From NCBI RefSeq assembly GCF_043641075.1, contig NZ_JBHZRC010000003.1, positions 62,001-126,000 on the forward strand: a stretch of DNA of 64,000 nt, in the 5' to 3' direction. The DNA is from Bacillus_BD oryzisoli_A. GTDB taxonomy: Bacteria; Bacillota; Bacilli; Bacillales; Cytobacillaceae. The position numbers and the translations under genes were made by a program. Positions within the stretch are counted from its first letter, which is position 1. Each line of letters starts with the position of its first letter. This document shows, piece by piece, positions 25,442 to 34,262 of the stretch. The notes beneath the pieces were generated by a model that was not told the DNA's origin, did no database searches, and saw nothing but the letters and a program-made list of their open reading frames with translations.

Positions 25442-26941
25442 TCAGCGAAGAAACCCATTAACTAATTTGATATATTTTTGCAAAGTGGAAGGTGATAGGC
25501 CATATTGTTTCGCCACTAATTTCTGTGATAGCTTTTCATTTCTTAGTTTTTTCCAAACATATTCTGTTGCGGCAGCCAATGCATCCTTATTTTTCAATGC
25601 AACCTTCGCTTCAGACATTTCAACAAAGACAGAAAACCACATTAAATAAAGACCTGCTTCAACCGTGCCGATTGGATGATGGCGTTCGTATAAAGCCTTT
25701 GCTGTTTCATGTGCCACAACAAGCTGGCTGCTATCTATTTTGCCCACTTTCACCATGTTTACATATTGATTTTCAAGTGAGGAAAATTTTTGATTCTTCA
25801 CTACTTCATTTGAAGATAGCCAGGTTTCCTTTTTATCAGAAAGAGAGATAAGGAAAAGAGCAAACATCCTTTCCTCTATATAATCACTTTTTAATTTCTT
25901 AACGATGGATGCGTCATGATCCTCGAAGCCCTCCGCAGCCGGATGCTCTTCATTCCAAGGCTCCAGACCTGCCTTGCCTGGATTCCGTTCAAGCACTTTT
26001 TCCCATAGAGAGCGTGCCAGCTGTTCTTTTCCTGTAAAGAAGGCAGCATAGGAAAACCAGTAATAATAGGAACCGTCACCTTCATATCCTTGTTTATAGA
26101 GCTTCTTAAACCACTGGAATGCCGGCTCATATTCCCCAATTAAGGCAAAGGTAGCGCCTAATTTAAACTGATGCTCTGATAACATCGGCTTTACTTTTTT
26201 TAACACATCAGAAATTACTGCCGTTTCTTCCTTATTCTTTTGGAAGTAAGCAAAGACTAGCTTGTTACACATAGCGTGTAAATTCCCCGGATTCTTTTCC
26301 ATTACCAGATCCAGTGTTTTCGACGCTTTTTCCAGCTCTCCCAAATAAAAATAAGCAAGAGCTAAATTATTGTAAGCTGACCAATATTCAGGAAACTCCT
26401 CGATCACATCCTTTAACAGCTTAACAGCCTTCGGAAAGTGTCCTGATTCAAGCAATTCTCTTGCTTGGTCCTGCTTTTTGATTAAATCATCCTGCTCATA
26501 TAGTTCTTCATCAAGGTCGTCGGCTTCCAGAGTTAGAATGTCGAGAAGATCCTCTGCATCTTCAACAAACTCACCATCTTCCTCTTCCTGTAAATACAAC
26601 GTAACATGTGCATACGCATCTTTAAAATAGCCTAGGTGTGCATAATTGTTGGCAAGGAAATAATGACACTCCATCATCTCTTCATCAAGCTCTTCAAGAA
26701 TGAAATGAAGAAGCTCGTTCGATTCCATATACTCACCCAGCTCGGTGTGAATAATCGCCAATTGGCAAACAATCATTGGCTCTCCTGGCTCAAGCTGCAT
26801 AGCCCGTTTTAAATACTTAATTGCTTTATGAAAATCACGACGGTGAAAAGCCTTCAAGCCCTTAGAAAAATAATATTCACCCGTAGGGATAAATGACAAT
26901 AACTGTCCTTTTGATTTTTTAGCTTGAGAGTTTTTACTCAT
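25442..26941 (-). CDS. TPR-repeat protein, YvcD-like
   Basis: A 499-residue soluble protein made largely of tetratricopeptide repeats: clear units around residues 25-60, 60-130, 160-240 and 255-330, with an acidic stretch near 135-160. The C-terminus (SQKLVAKQYGLSPSTLQKYIKLVN) looks like a helix-turn-helix. ATG at 26941 has GGAGG upstream. It corresponds in position and character to B. subtilis yvcD beside trxB; function is unknown, probably protein-protein interaction. Confidence 0.85.
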   Translation of the reverse strand: MSKNSQAKKSKGQLLSFIPTGEYYFSKGLKAFHRRDFHKAIKYLKRAMQLEPGEPMIVCQLAIIHTELGEYMESNELLHFILEELDEEMMECHYFLANNYAHLGYFKDAYAHVTLYLQEEEDGEFVEDAEDLLDILTLEADDLDEELYEQDDLIKKQDQARELLESGHFPKAVKLLKDVIEEFPEYWSAYNNLALAYFYLGELEKASKTLDLVMEKNPGNLHAMCNKLVFAYFQKNKEETAVISDVLKKVKPMLSEHQFKLGATFALIGEYEPAFQWFKKLYKQGYEGDGSYYYWFSYAAFFTGKEQLARSLWEKVLERNPGKAGLEPWNEEHPAAEGFEDHDASIVKKLKSDYIEERMFALFLISLSDKKETWLSSNEVVKNQKFSSLENQYVNMVKVGKIDSSQLVVAHETAKALYERHHPIGTVEAGLYLMWFSVFVEMSEAKVALKNKDALAAATEYVWKKLRNEKLSQKLVAKQYGLSPSTLQKYIKLVNGFLR

Positions 26942-27022
26942 GTAATCCTCCAAATGTTACAAATTAACAAATTTTAGCCGCACACAACGTCCGCGGCGGC
27001 TGCATTTCTGCTCAACCAAACA

Positions 27023-27028
27023 ATTATA
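27023..27028 (-). promoter_or_regulatory. Possible -10 box for the TPR gene
   Basis: A perfect TATAAT on the minus strand about 80 bases before the ATG; a TTTCTG 17 bases upstream is only a weak -35. Confidence 0.4.
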
Positions 27029-27150
27029 ACACACCCTTCACGAAGCAGAAAGTGCATCATTTGGAAAAGAATAAAAGCGCTGAAGCTTGATCTACAACTA
27101 ATACAATTAATTACCCATATCTTATCATTTTATAAATTCCAGCCAAATGC

Positions 27151-27188
27151 AAAAAAAAGCTAACGGACATTCAGTATGGTAGCTTTTT
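27151..27188 (-). terminator. Terminator after the flavoprotein pair
   Basis: AAAAAGCTA/TAGCTTTTT arms with a 17-base loop; a run of eight T follows on the minus strand. Confidence 0.75.
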
Positions 27189-27246
27189 GATTGTTTCCTG
27201 ACTGGCTGTTAATGAATGGATAGCATTTATGATCTCGGCTCATACA

Positions 27247-28644
27247 TTATTTATCAGTGTTACATGTATAGGGAATACCAATCCTTTTAGCAGTTAACTC
27301 ATCGTAGGATACTAAATCGTTTATTGTCAACTCTTTTAACGAATGCTTGCCCATTGCTCTTAACGCCATTTTCATTTCTTCTATACTTGCCGTTAGAAAC
27401 TTCTCAGCTGATTTCACTCCATCTTCCACTTTAAACTGATCCTTGAATTTCCCGTTATACCAAACTGCTTGTGTGGGCGGTTCGAATGGAAGTGCATTTA
27501 AGGATTGAGTATGCGAAAGAGTAAATAACATCGCGGAGCCTACATAAACGGCATCAGCCCCTAATGCAAGCACTTTTAAAAAGTGTCCCGGTACTAAAAG
27601 ACCGCCTGATACAATTAAACTAATTTGCTCTTTCATATTTATTTTTTCTAAATAATTCACTGCTCGAACAAGCCCGTGCAATGTTGGGATTCCAAAATCA
27701 TCGCATAATATGGGAGGTGCCTCCTTCATGGCTGCTTGTCCACCGTCAATAGCAATAAAATCAACGCCCATTTCAATTATATGATCAATATCCTCTTCAA
27801 TTTTTCCTCCCATACCAATTTTCACACCAATCGGAACACCGCCTGATATACTCCGGAGTTCCTCCACAAGTTCCTTCATATCTTGTAATGTTTGGTTTTC
27901 AAAAAAGAGTTCACCAAGGACAGCCTTTTCATTTTCCTCAAGCCCCATCACTTCGCGTGCACGACCGGTTAAATCCTCAGGGGAAATCGTTTTGCCCATG
28001 CCAACTAATGCCCCTTGCCCCAGCTTGATTTCAATCATGTCAGCACGCTGAATAATATCCTCTTTCTTTGCCCATGAGGCTTTGGAAAACTGAAGAATAT
28101 ATTTTCCAGCTCCGTCTAATTCTTCAGGCAAAACTCCGCCTTCTCCTGAATTAATCGCGGTGCCGGCATTTTTTGCAGCCGTTGTTAAAGAAAGCCTTGC
28201 TTGTTCACTAATTCCTACTCCGTAGCCCATCCCGCTGATGATTAGGGGAATATCGATATTCATCGGTTTTTTTGCTTTTGGTCCGATTGTGACCATCATA
28301 TCTACTTTCTCATCGCCATTTACTGGAAAAGGTGAAACTTGAGCAGGAATGAAGGTAATCGGGTCCAAATGCGGCCACTTTTTGGAAGAGCCTGTTAGAG
28401 GACGATGCAGGACAGTTCCTATTTCAGCACGCAAGCTATTTTCAAGCATATTTTGAATGCCCATATGCCGTAGGCCCGGAATAAGCTCCATAATATTTTC
28501 TTGATAACTGTCCGTTAAAATAATTTTCCCCATTTTCTTCACGATTTGTTTAATAAACCAACGCCACCCTATAATCATGAACATAGAAAAGACAAATAAT
28601 ATAGATACCATTGCCAATATCAAATAGGATAAAATGTTCTGCAT
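27247..28644 (-). CDS. Membrane-anchored FMN glutamate-synthase-like protein, copy 2
   Basis: 465 residues: one N-terminal membrane helix (about 5-28), then a TIM-barrel domain of the glutamate synthase family with the flavin/substrate motif NSGEGG, ADMIEIKLGQGA, GVPIGVKIG, DFIAIDGGQAA and the phosphate-binding GADAVYVGSAM. The three cysteines that bind the 3Fe-4S cluster in GltB are absent: the matching segment reads SHTQSLNALPFEPPTQ. It is a tandem duplicate of the gene at 28710-30122, 65 bp away. Related Bacillus proteins are annotated as FMN-binding glutamate synthase family; the reaction is not established. Confidence 0.88.
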   Translation of the reverse strand: MQNILSYLILAMVSILFVFSMFMIIGWRWFIKQIVKKMGKIILTDSYQENIMELIPGLRHMGIQNMLENSLRAEIGTVLHRPLTGSSKKWPHLDPITFIPAQVSPFPVNGDEKVDMMVTIGPKAKKPMNIDIPLIISGMGYGVGISEQARLSLTTAAKNAGTAINSGEGGVLPEELDGAGKYILQFSKASWAKKEDIIQRADMIEIKLGQGALVGMGKTISPEDLTGRAREVMGLEENEKAVLGELFFENQTLQDMKELVEELRSISGGVPIGVKIGMGGKIEEDIDHIIEMGVDFIAIDGGQAAMKEAPPILCDDFGIPTLHGLVRAVNYLEKINMKEQISLIVSGGLLVPGHFLKVLALGADAVYVGSAMLFTLSHTQSLNALPFEPPTQAVWYNGKFKDQFKVEDGVKSAEKFLTASIEEMKMALRAMGKHSLKELTINDLVSYDELTAKRIGIPYTCNTDK

Positions 28645-28709
28645 ATTTAGTTCTCCATACTACATAGTTTTCATTTTTTACTTCAGTTTACAGGATAACA
28701 ATTTGTCAT

Positions 28710-30122
28710 TTAGTTCTCTTTTGGTTTGTCTTCCCAAGCTTCAAATGTATAAGGAATTCCTATCATATTAGCGGTCAGTTCATCGTAGGATACTAAATCT
28801 TTTGTTGACAATTCCTTTAACGAACGTTTTCCCATTGCTCTTAACGCCATTTTCATTTCCTCTACACTCGCTGTTAAAAATTTCTCAGCTGATTTTACGC
28901 CATCTTCAATGTTAAATTGATCCTTGTATTTCCCCTGATTCCAAACTGCTTGCGTGGGTGGTTCAAATGGCATAGCATTCAATGATTGAGTGTGCGAAAC
29001 AGCAAATAATATGGCAGAACCTAGATAGACCGCATCAGCGCCCAGGGCAAGTACTTTTAAAAAATGCCCAGGTACAAAAAGTCCACCTGAAACAATTAAA
29101 CTAATTTTTCCTTTCACTTCTCTTTTTTCAAAATGCTTAACAGCTCGGACAACTGCATGTAAAGTCGGTATTCCCATATCGTCTGATAAAATAGGTGCAG
29201 CTCCGAGAGTTGCTGCCTGGCCACCGTCGATAGCAATATAATCAACACCTAAATTAATTAGATGATCAAGATCTTCTTCAAGTTTTCCACCTGTCCCTAT
29301 TTTTACCCCAATCGGAACACCACCTGTCAGGTTTCGAAGCTCTTCAACAAGATCCTTCACATCCTGTAATGTTTGATTTTCAAAGAAATTGTCAAAAATC
29401 ACGGCTTCTTCATCTTCCTTAAGTCCCATCACTTCACGAGCACGACCAGTTAAATTTTTGGGTGAAATCCTGCCACCAACTCCAAATAAGGCACCTTGCC
29501 CAAGCTTGATTTCGATCATGTCAGCGCGCTTAATTTTCTCTTCTTCCTTTGACCATTCTGTTTTGGAAAACTGTAAAATATATTTTCCCGACGCATCTAA
29601 TTCTTCAGGCATTACTCCCCCTTCACCAGAATTAATAGCAGTTCCGACATTTTTTGCTGCTTCCGCCAAAGATAACCTCACTTGTTCACTGAGTGCAATC
29701 CCATAAGCCATCCCGCTAATCATAAGTGGAATTTGAATTTCCATTGGTTTTTTTGCTTTTGGCCCAATAGTGACCTTCACGTCTACTTCTTCGTCCCCAT
29801 CAATTGGGAAAGGCGTCGTCTGTGCCGGAATAAAGGTAATCGGATCTAAATGGGGCCATTTTTTTGAAGAACCGAGCGGGCGATGGAGTACGTCGCCTGT
29901 TTCGGCACGTAAGCTGTTTTCAAGCATATTTTGAATGCCCATATGCCGTAGTCCTGGCATGAGCTCCATAATATTTTCTTGATAGCTATCAGTTAATATG
30001 ATTTTGCCGATACCCTTCACCATTTTTTTCATCCACCAACGCCAAGCTACCATAACAAATACTAATAGGACAAAAAGTATGGAAATCATAGCAAAAGCTA
30101 CATAGTATAACACATTCGACAT
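28710..30122 (-). CDS. Membrane-anchored FMN glutamate-synthase-like protein, copy 1
   Basis: 470 residues if started at ATG 30122 (GGAG 8 bases upstream); an ATG 27 bp further up with a weak RBS is the alternative. An N-terminal helix (about 3-28) is followed by the same TIM-barrel as its neighbour, with NSGEGG, ADMIEIKLGQGA, AIDGGQAA and GADAVYLGSAI. The Fe-S cysteines are again missing. The two proteins align end to end with few indels, differing mostly at the extreme N-terminus, in short variable patches and at the C-terminus. Both probably face the cytoplasm at the membrane. Electron donor and substrate are unknown. Confidence 0.88.
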   Translation of the reverse strand: MSNVLYYVAFAMISILFVLLVFVMVAWRWWMKKMVKGIGKIILTDSYQENIMELMPGLRHMGIQNMLENSLRAETGDVLHRPLGSSKKWPHLDPITFIPAQTTPFPIDGDEEVDVKVTIGPKAKKPMEIQIPLMISGMAYGIALSEQVRLSLAEAAKNVGTAINSGEGGVMPEELDASGKYILQFSKTEWSKEEEKIKRADMIEIKLGQGALFGVGGRISPKNLTGRAREVMGLKEDEEAVIFDNFFENQTLQDVKDLVEELRNLTGGVPIGVKIGTGGKLEEDLDHLINLGVDYIAIDGGQAATLGAAPILSDDMGIPTLHAVVRAVKHFEKREVKGKISLIVSGGLFVPGHFLKVLALGADAVYLGSAILFAVSHTQSLNAMPFEPPTQAVWNQGKYKDQFNIEDGVKSAEKFLTASVEEMKMALRAMGKRSLKELSTKDLVSYDELTANMIGIPYTFEAWEDKPKEN

Positions 30123-30215
30123 TTCCTCTTCTCCATTTTCAATAGTCATTAGCCTTTCATACTCTTAATTATTTCTATAAAAAAGGGGAATTATGTTATT
30201 TAAGGAGAGATTTAG

Positions 30216-30251
30216 ATGAATAAAAAAGGAACCATGTTTTTTCTTTTTTAA
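30216..30251 (+). CDS. Possible 11-codon leader ORF (MNKKGTMFFLF)
   Basis: AAGGAGAG lies 6 bases before the ATG, and the frame stops after 11 codons, 32 bp before the DUF2071 gene. The strong Shine-Dalgarno makes translation plausible; a role (for example as a leader peptide) is speculation. Confidence 0.3.
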   Translation: MNKKGTMFFLF

Positions 30252-30283
30252 CAAAAGTACATTTATGAAAGAAGGATTAGTTA

Positions 30284-31024
30284 ATGAATATCATGAGCAA
30301 TGTTGGCCACCGCCCTTGGCCATTGCCTTCAAAGAATTGGATTATGCGTCAACGCTGGAGGAACCTATTATTTTGTCATTGGCCTCTTCCTTCAGAAATG
30401 TTACAGCACCATATTCCTTCTAACTTAGAGCTTGACACCTATCATGGTTTTGCTTGGCTGGGAGTGATTGTATTCATGCTAGAGGGAATACACCCTAGAG
30501 GATTGTCAGCTCTATCCTTAACCCCTGCATTTTCGGAAGTTAACCTCAGGACGTACGTTCATTATCAGGGTAAACCCGGAGTTTTTTTTCTGTCTCTTGA
30601 TGTAGGAGACTGGGCATCCTATACAATTGCAAAAAGGTGGTATCATTTGCCATACAAGAAAGCTTTCATTTCATTTCAAAAAGAGAGGCAATCCTTTACT
30701 TGTCAAAGTGTTCGTAAAGGAGGTGTTCATCCTCCTATATCATTTGGAGTAAAATACACACCTTCGTCAGAAATATATGTTCCAAAAGAAGGAACGCTGG
30801 ATCATTGGCTGACTGAACGATATTGCCTCTTTAGTACAAATCATGGAAGCAATCTGTATTGCGGAGAAATTCATCATCACCCCTGGCCATTGCAAAAAGC
30901 AGAAGCAGAAATAAGCAGAAATACTCTTTTTACCCCATTTAACATTACTACAACGGAATGGCCGCCAATATATCATTTCTCAAAAGGATTGGATACATTG
31001 TTTTGGAATATCAGGAAAGTCTGA
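30284..31024 (+). CDS. DUF2071 family protein (YqjF-like)
   Basis: 246 residues with the DUF2071 hallmark HRPWPLPSKNWIMRQRWRNLLFCHWPLP at the N-terminus, ELDTYHGFAWLGVIVF, EVNLRTYVHYQGKPGVFFLSLD, and a C-terminal EIHHHPWPLQKAEAEI. B. subtilis YqjF is the characterised-by-name relative; its function is unknown. GAAGGATT lies 5 bases before ATG. It is transcribed away from the flavoprotein pair and towards the second ger operon. Confidence 0.9.
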   Translation: MNIMSNVGHRPWPLPSKNWIMRQRWRNLLFCHWPLPSEMLQHHIPSNLELDTYHGFAWLGVIVFMLEGIHPRGLSALSLTPAFSEVNLRTYVHYQGKPGVFFLSLDVGDWASYTIAKRWYHLPYKKAFISFQKERQSFTCQSVRKGGVHPPISFGVKYTPSSEIYVPKEGTLDHWLTERYCLFSTNHGSNLYCGEIHHHPWPLQKAEAEISRNTLFTPFNITTTEWPPIYHFSKGLDTLFWNIRKV

Positions 31025-31185
31025 TTAAGTCAAAAGGATCAAACTATCATAGAAAACCACTTAAAGCTAGTAGCCACTGTAGATTGACATATAGATACTC
31101 CAGTTGGAATTTACTGTATAAAATAACAAAAATTAAGAATCCTAAAAAAAGGAACTCGGGATCTGCAATATGAGGGGGATTCTGC
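31025..31185. other. Gap upstream of the second ger operon
   Basis: AT-rich with no gene. A TTGACA near 31085 has no properly spaced -10. A forespore (sigma-G) promoter is expected here for the ger operon, but I could not assign one with confidence. Confidence 0.35.
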
Positions 31186-32760
31186 TTGATACGTAATATC
31201 AATAAATTACTGAAGAAAGAGAAGGATAAGAAGCCTACAACATCAATCAATCTAGAAAATAAAAGGACAAAGGAGGCTCTTTCTGGCAACTTTGATCAAG
31301 ATATTGAAACCTTTCGTTCAATCTATCAAAATTGTTCAGATGTCGTATTTCGTTCGTTTTTCGCTTTTGGACAAAGGAAAGCGATGTTGATTTATATTGA
31401 AGGCCTTTCAGATGTTGAGGGGATTGAAAACTTTGTGCTTATTCCCTTCATGGGGGATCCCACTAATTCAGAGTCCTTGAATGATTATCTTGAATATAAA
31501 ATGCCTGTCTCGAAGGTAATAAAAATAAATATAGTAGCAGATTGTATTGAGTCGATTTCAAATGGAAACCCCCTTCTTCTGTGTGAAGAAGAAGTTAACG
31601 CTTATTCCTTAGGTTTAGCTAAACGAGAGCAGCGATCACTTGAAGAACCCGTTGCAGAGGGAGGAATTAGAGGTTCACGAGAAGGTTTTACGGAATCGAT
31701 TGGGATAGGAACTTCTTTATTGAGGCGTATTATCAAAAGTCCTGCCCTTAAAATGCATTCCATGACTATTGGCGATTATTCGAAAACAAATGTTGTACTT
31801 GCCTATATAGAGGGAATTGCAGATAACACGTTGATTGAGGAGATTACGAATCGTCTGAAACGGATTAAAATCGATGGAATATTAGAAAGCGGGTATATCG
31901 AAGAAATGATTGAGGATAACCCCTATTCACCTTTTCCGCAAATCATGACGACAGAACGTCCTGATATTGCCTGCTCTAATCTTTTAGAGGGGCGGGCAGT
32001 AATCCTAATAGAAGGAACTCCCTTTTGTTTAATTGCTCCGATTACTTTTTTTTCATTGCTGCAGTCACATGAGGATTATTATCAACGATTTATGATAGGT
32101 TCAATCATTCGCTGGCTTCGTTACTTATTTTTGGGAATTTCTCTTTTATTGCCTTCCTTATATGTGGCAGTGCTAACGTTTCATCAAGAAATGGTACCAG
32201 CTCAACTACTGCTAAGTATGGCAGCCTCTCGGGAAGCGGTTCCTTTCCCTGCCATTGTTGAAGCAATGCTTATGGAAATCGCGTTTGAGGCACTGCGGGA
32301 GGCAGGAGTTCGATTACCAAAACAAATTGGTTCAGCTGTCAGCATTGTTGGTGCGCTCGTAATTGGCCAAGCTGCCGTTCAAGCAGGGCTGGTTTCAGCA
32401 CCCATGGTCATTATTGTAGCAATAACAGGCATCTCATCATTCATGATTCCTCGATATATTGCCGGAATTGCGATTAGAATGCTGCGTTTTCCGATTATGC
32501 TGCTTGCCGCTACGTTAGGATTGCTCGGCGTCATGATAGGAATTATTGCTATTGCAATACATATGTGCACTTTACGCTCCTTCGGTGAGCCATATTTATC
32601 GCCGCTGGCACCGCTAAAAAGGAATGAGTTGAAAGACGTTCTGTGGCGATCTCCTTTGTGGATGATGGATACGCGTCCACACCTTACTGGGGAATCTAAT
32701 GAATACCGTCAGACCCAAGGACAGAGACCGAGTCCGAAAAAGGGTGGAGAAACAAAGTGA
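31186..32760 (+). CDS. Germinant receptor A subunit (GerAA family), second ger operon
   Basis: 524 residues, with the same family layout as the 280-1764 protein: a soluble N-terminal domain to about 290, the MTTERPDIACSNLLEGRAV stretch, SHEDYYQRF before the first helix, and SREAVPFPAIVEAMLMEIAFEALREAGVRLP. The start is TTG 31186 with GAGGGGGA about 6 bases upstream. Extra length lies in the N-terminal 60 residues. It heads an A-C-D-B operon, so gene order differs from the first ger operon. Confidence 0.95.
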   Translation: MIRNINKLLKKEKDKKPTTSINLENKRTKEALSGNFDQDIETFRSIYQNCSDVVFRSFFAFGQRKAMLIYIEGLSDVEGIENFVLIPFMGDPTNSESLNDYLEYKMPVSKVIKINIVADCIESISNGNPLLLCEEEVNAYSLGLAKREQRSLEEPVAEGGIRGSREGFTESIGIGTSLLRRIIKSPALKMHSMTIGDYSKTNVVLAYIEGIADNTLIEEITNRLKRIKIDGILESGYIEEMIEDNPYSPFPQIMTTERPDIACSNLLEGRAVILIEGTPFCLIAPITFFSLLQSHEDYYQRFMIGSIIRWLRYLFLGISLLLPSLYVAVLTFHQEMVPAQLLLSMAASREAVPFPAIVEAMLMEIAFEALREAGVRLPKQIGSAVSIVGALVIGQAAVQAGLVSAPMVIIVAITGISSFMIPRYIAGIAIRMLRFPIMLLAATLGLLGVMIGIIAIAIHMCTLRSFGEPYLSPLAPLKRNELKDVLWRSPLWMMDTRPHLTGESNEYRQTQGQRPSPKKGGETK

Positions 32761-32783
32761 AAAGGAGAGGAAGATGATCAAAC

Positions 32784-33998
32784 ATGTTGGGAAAAGGAAA
32801 TGAACTTTACTTCATGCAAAGGATCCTTCTTGTTCTTTCTACTTGTATGTCTATCCTTGTCTTAAGTGGATGCTGGGATCGTATGGAAGTCAATGATTTG
32901 GCGATTGTCACAGGGGCTGCCATCGATAAAAGCGGTGATAATCAAATCAATCTCTCCCTCCAATTATTTATTCCGAAAACACTAGCCAGTGGGGGCGGAC
33001 AAGCTGGTGGAAGCGGGGGAGGAAAAATGACAATAACAGCATCCCAAACTGGAAAAAACATTGCTGATGCCCTATCAAAGTTTCAAGGAAAACTTCCTCG
33101 TGAGATTTTTTGGGGACAATGCAAAGTTTTTATATTTGGAGAAGAATTAGCAAAACAGGGAATTCAAGAGCAGATGGACTTTCTGCTCCGTCATTCAGAG
33201 CCGAGAGGAAGAGCATATGTCTTTGTCAGTAAAGGGAAGGCAAAGACGATTCTTGAAAATGTGCCTAATCTTGAAAGGTATTCGGCAGAAGTTTTACGGG
33301 AAATAATAAATTTTCGTATCGGGATGCAGATCACGCTGCAGGATGTGGATGAAATGTTGACAGGTATAGCTCAAGCTGCTGCACTTCCATACATTAAAAT
33401 TGATAAAGAGCAGCAAAGTGAAGGAAAACCAATTAAATATGTTCATATTGATGGTGCCGCCGTTTTTAATAAGGATCAAATGGTCGGGACGATTACGGAA
33501 GCGGAAACAAGAGGCGTTTTATGGTTAAGAGATGAAATTAAAGGATATACAATCAGTACAGAGATTGAAGATGGGAAAGGATTTGTGTCTTTAAATCCGG
33601 TGTCAGCACGTGTGCATTTATTCCCTCAAATCCAAGATAATAAATGGAAAATGACTGTGGATGTTGATACAGAAGGAACGATTGTACAAAATGAAACGAA
33701 TATTAATTTTGAAGATCCAAAGTTGTTGGAAAAGGTAGAACGAGCCTATCAGAAAAGCATTGAAAACCGTATCAAAGATACCCTTAAGAAAATACAGCAT
33801 GAGATGCATACGGATATTGTTGGTTTTTCTAAGGAATTCTATCGGAAATATCCAAAAGAATGGAAAGCAGTTGAAAACCACTGGGATGAGCGGTTTCCAG
33901 AAGTGGACGTAACCATTAACGTTATTGCTCATATTCGCAGGGAGGGTTATATAAACAAGCCTGGAGCATTACCAGAAGAAGAGGTGAAGGAAAAGTGA
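32784..33998 (+). CDS. Germinant receptor C subunit (GerAC family lipoprotein), second ger operon
   Basis: A lipoprotein with lipobox LSGC followed by WDRMEVNDLAIVTGAAID, the GerAC start. The reading frame from ATG 32784 gives 404 residues with lipid Cys30; a start at ATG 32814 would give 394 residues and a more typical signal peptide (Cys20). Neither start has a well-spaced RBS. The best Shine-Dalgarno (AAGGAGAGG) instead precedes a 9-codon ORF at 32774-32803, suggesting coupled re-initiation. It contains a Gly-rich loop (SGGGQAGGSGGGK) near residue 75. It ends with the D gene start overlapping its stop. Confidence 0.93.
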   Translation: MLGKGNELYFMQRILLVLSTCMSILVLSGCWDRMEVNDLAIVTGAAIDKSGDNQINLSLQLFIPKTLASGGGQAGGSGGGKMTITASQTGKNIADALSKFQGKLPREIFWGQCKVFIFGEELAKQGIQEQMDFLLRHSEPRGRAYVFVSKGKAKTILENVPNLERYSAEVLREIINFRIGMQITLQDVDEMLTGIAQAAALPYIKIDKEQQSEGKPIKYVHIDGAAVFNKDQMVGTITEAETRGVLWLRDEIKGYTISTEIEDGKGFVSLNPVSARVHLFPQIQDNKWKMTVDVDTEGTIVQNETNINFEDPKLLEKVERAYQKSIENRIKDTLKKIQHEMHTDIVGFSKEFYRKYPKEWKAVENHWDERFPEVDVTINVIAHIRREGYINKPGALPEEEVKEK

Positions 33999-34216
33999 GA
34001 TGGGAAGCATTTTTCGGAACGACCCTTGTTATTACAATTCTCATTTTCATCCAATGGCCAAGAATAAAAAAATACTCTAAAAAAGAAAAATTTGTCTTCT
34101 TCATTCTGCTTTTTATCGGTTGGGGACTTTCCATATTTGATCTCCCACATATTGCAGGACCATTGACGTGGTTGCATGTACTTTTTAAACCGTTTGCATC
34201 ACTCATGGAAATATAA
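33995..34216 (+). CDS. Germinant receptor D subunit-like small membrane protein
   Basis: 73 residues; the GTG start overlaps the C-subunit stop (GTGA), a classic coupling arrangement. Two hydrophobic helices (about 5-20 and 32-50) are separated by a Lys-rich loop. Small two-helix 'D' proteins are encoded within several Bacillus ger operons (GerKD, GerUD) and modulate germination. Assignment is by size, topology and position. Confidence 0.78.
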   Translation: MRWEAFFGTTLVITILIFIQWPRIKKYSKKEKFVFFILLFIGWGLSIFDLPHIAGPLTWLHVLFKPFASLMEI

Positions 34217-34262
34217 ATAATTATGATTTTGTTTCTTCTATTTCGCACATAGAAAGGAAAAA

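Noticed and set aside
27247..30122. Insertion sequence or prophage responsible for the flavoprotein/DUF2071/ger insertion relative to B. subtilis
   Set aside because: No transposase, integrase, terminal repeats or tRNA-linked att site is visible around 27-35 kb.
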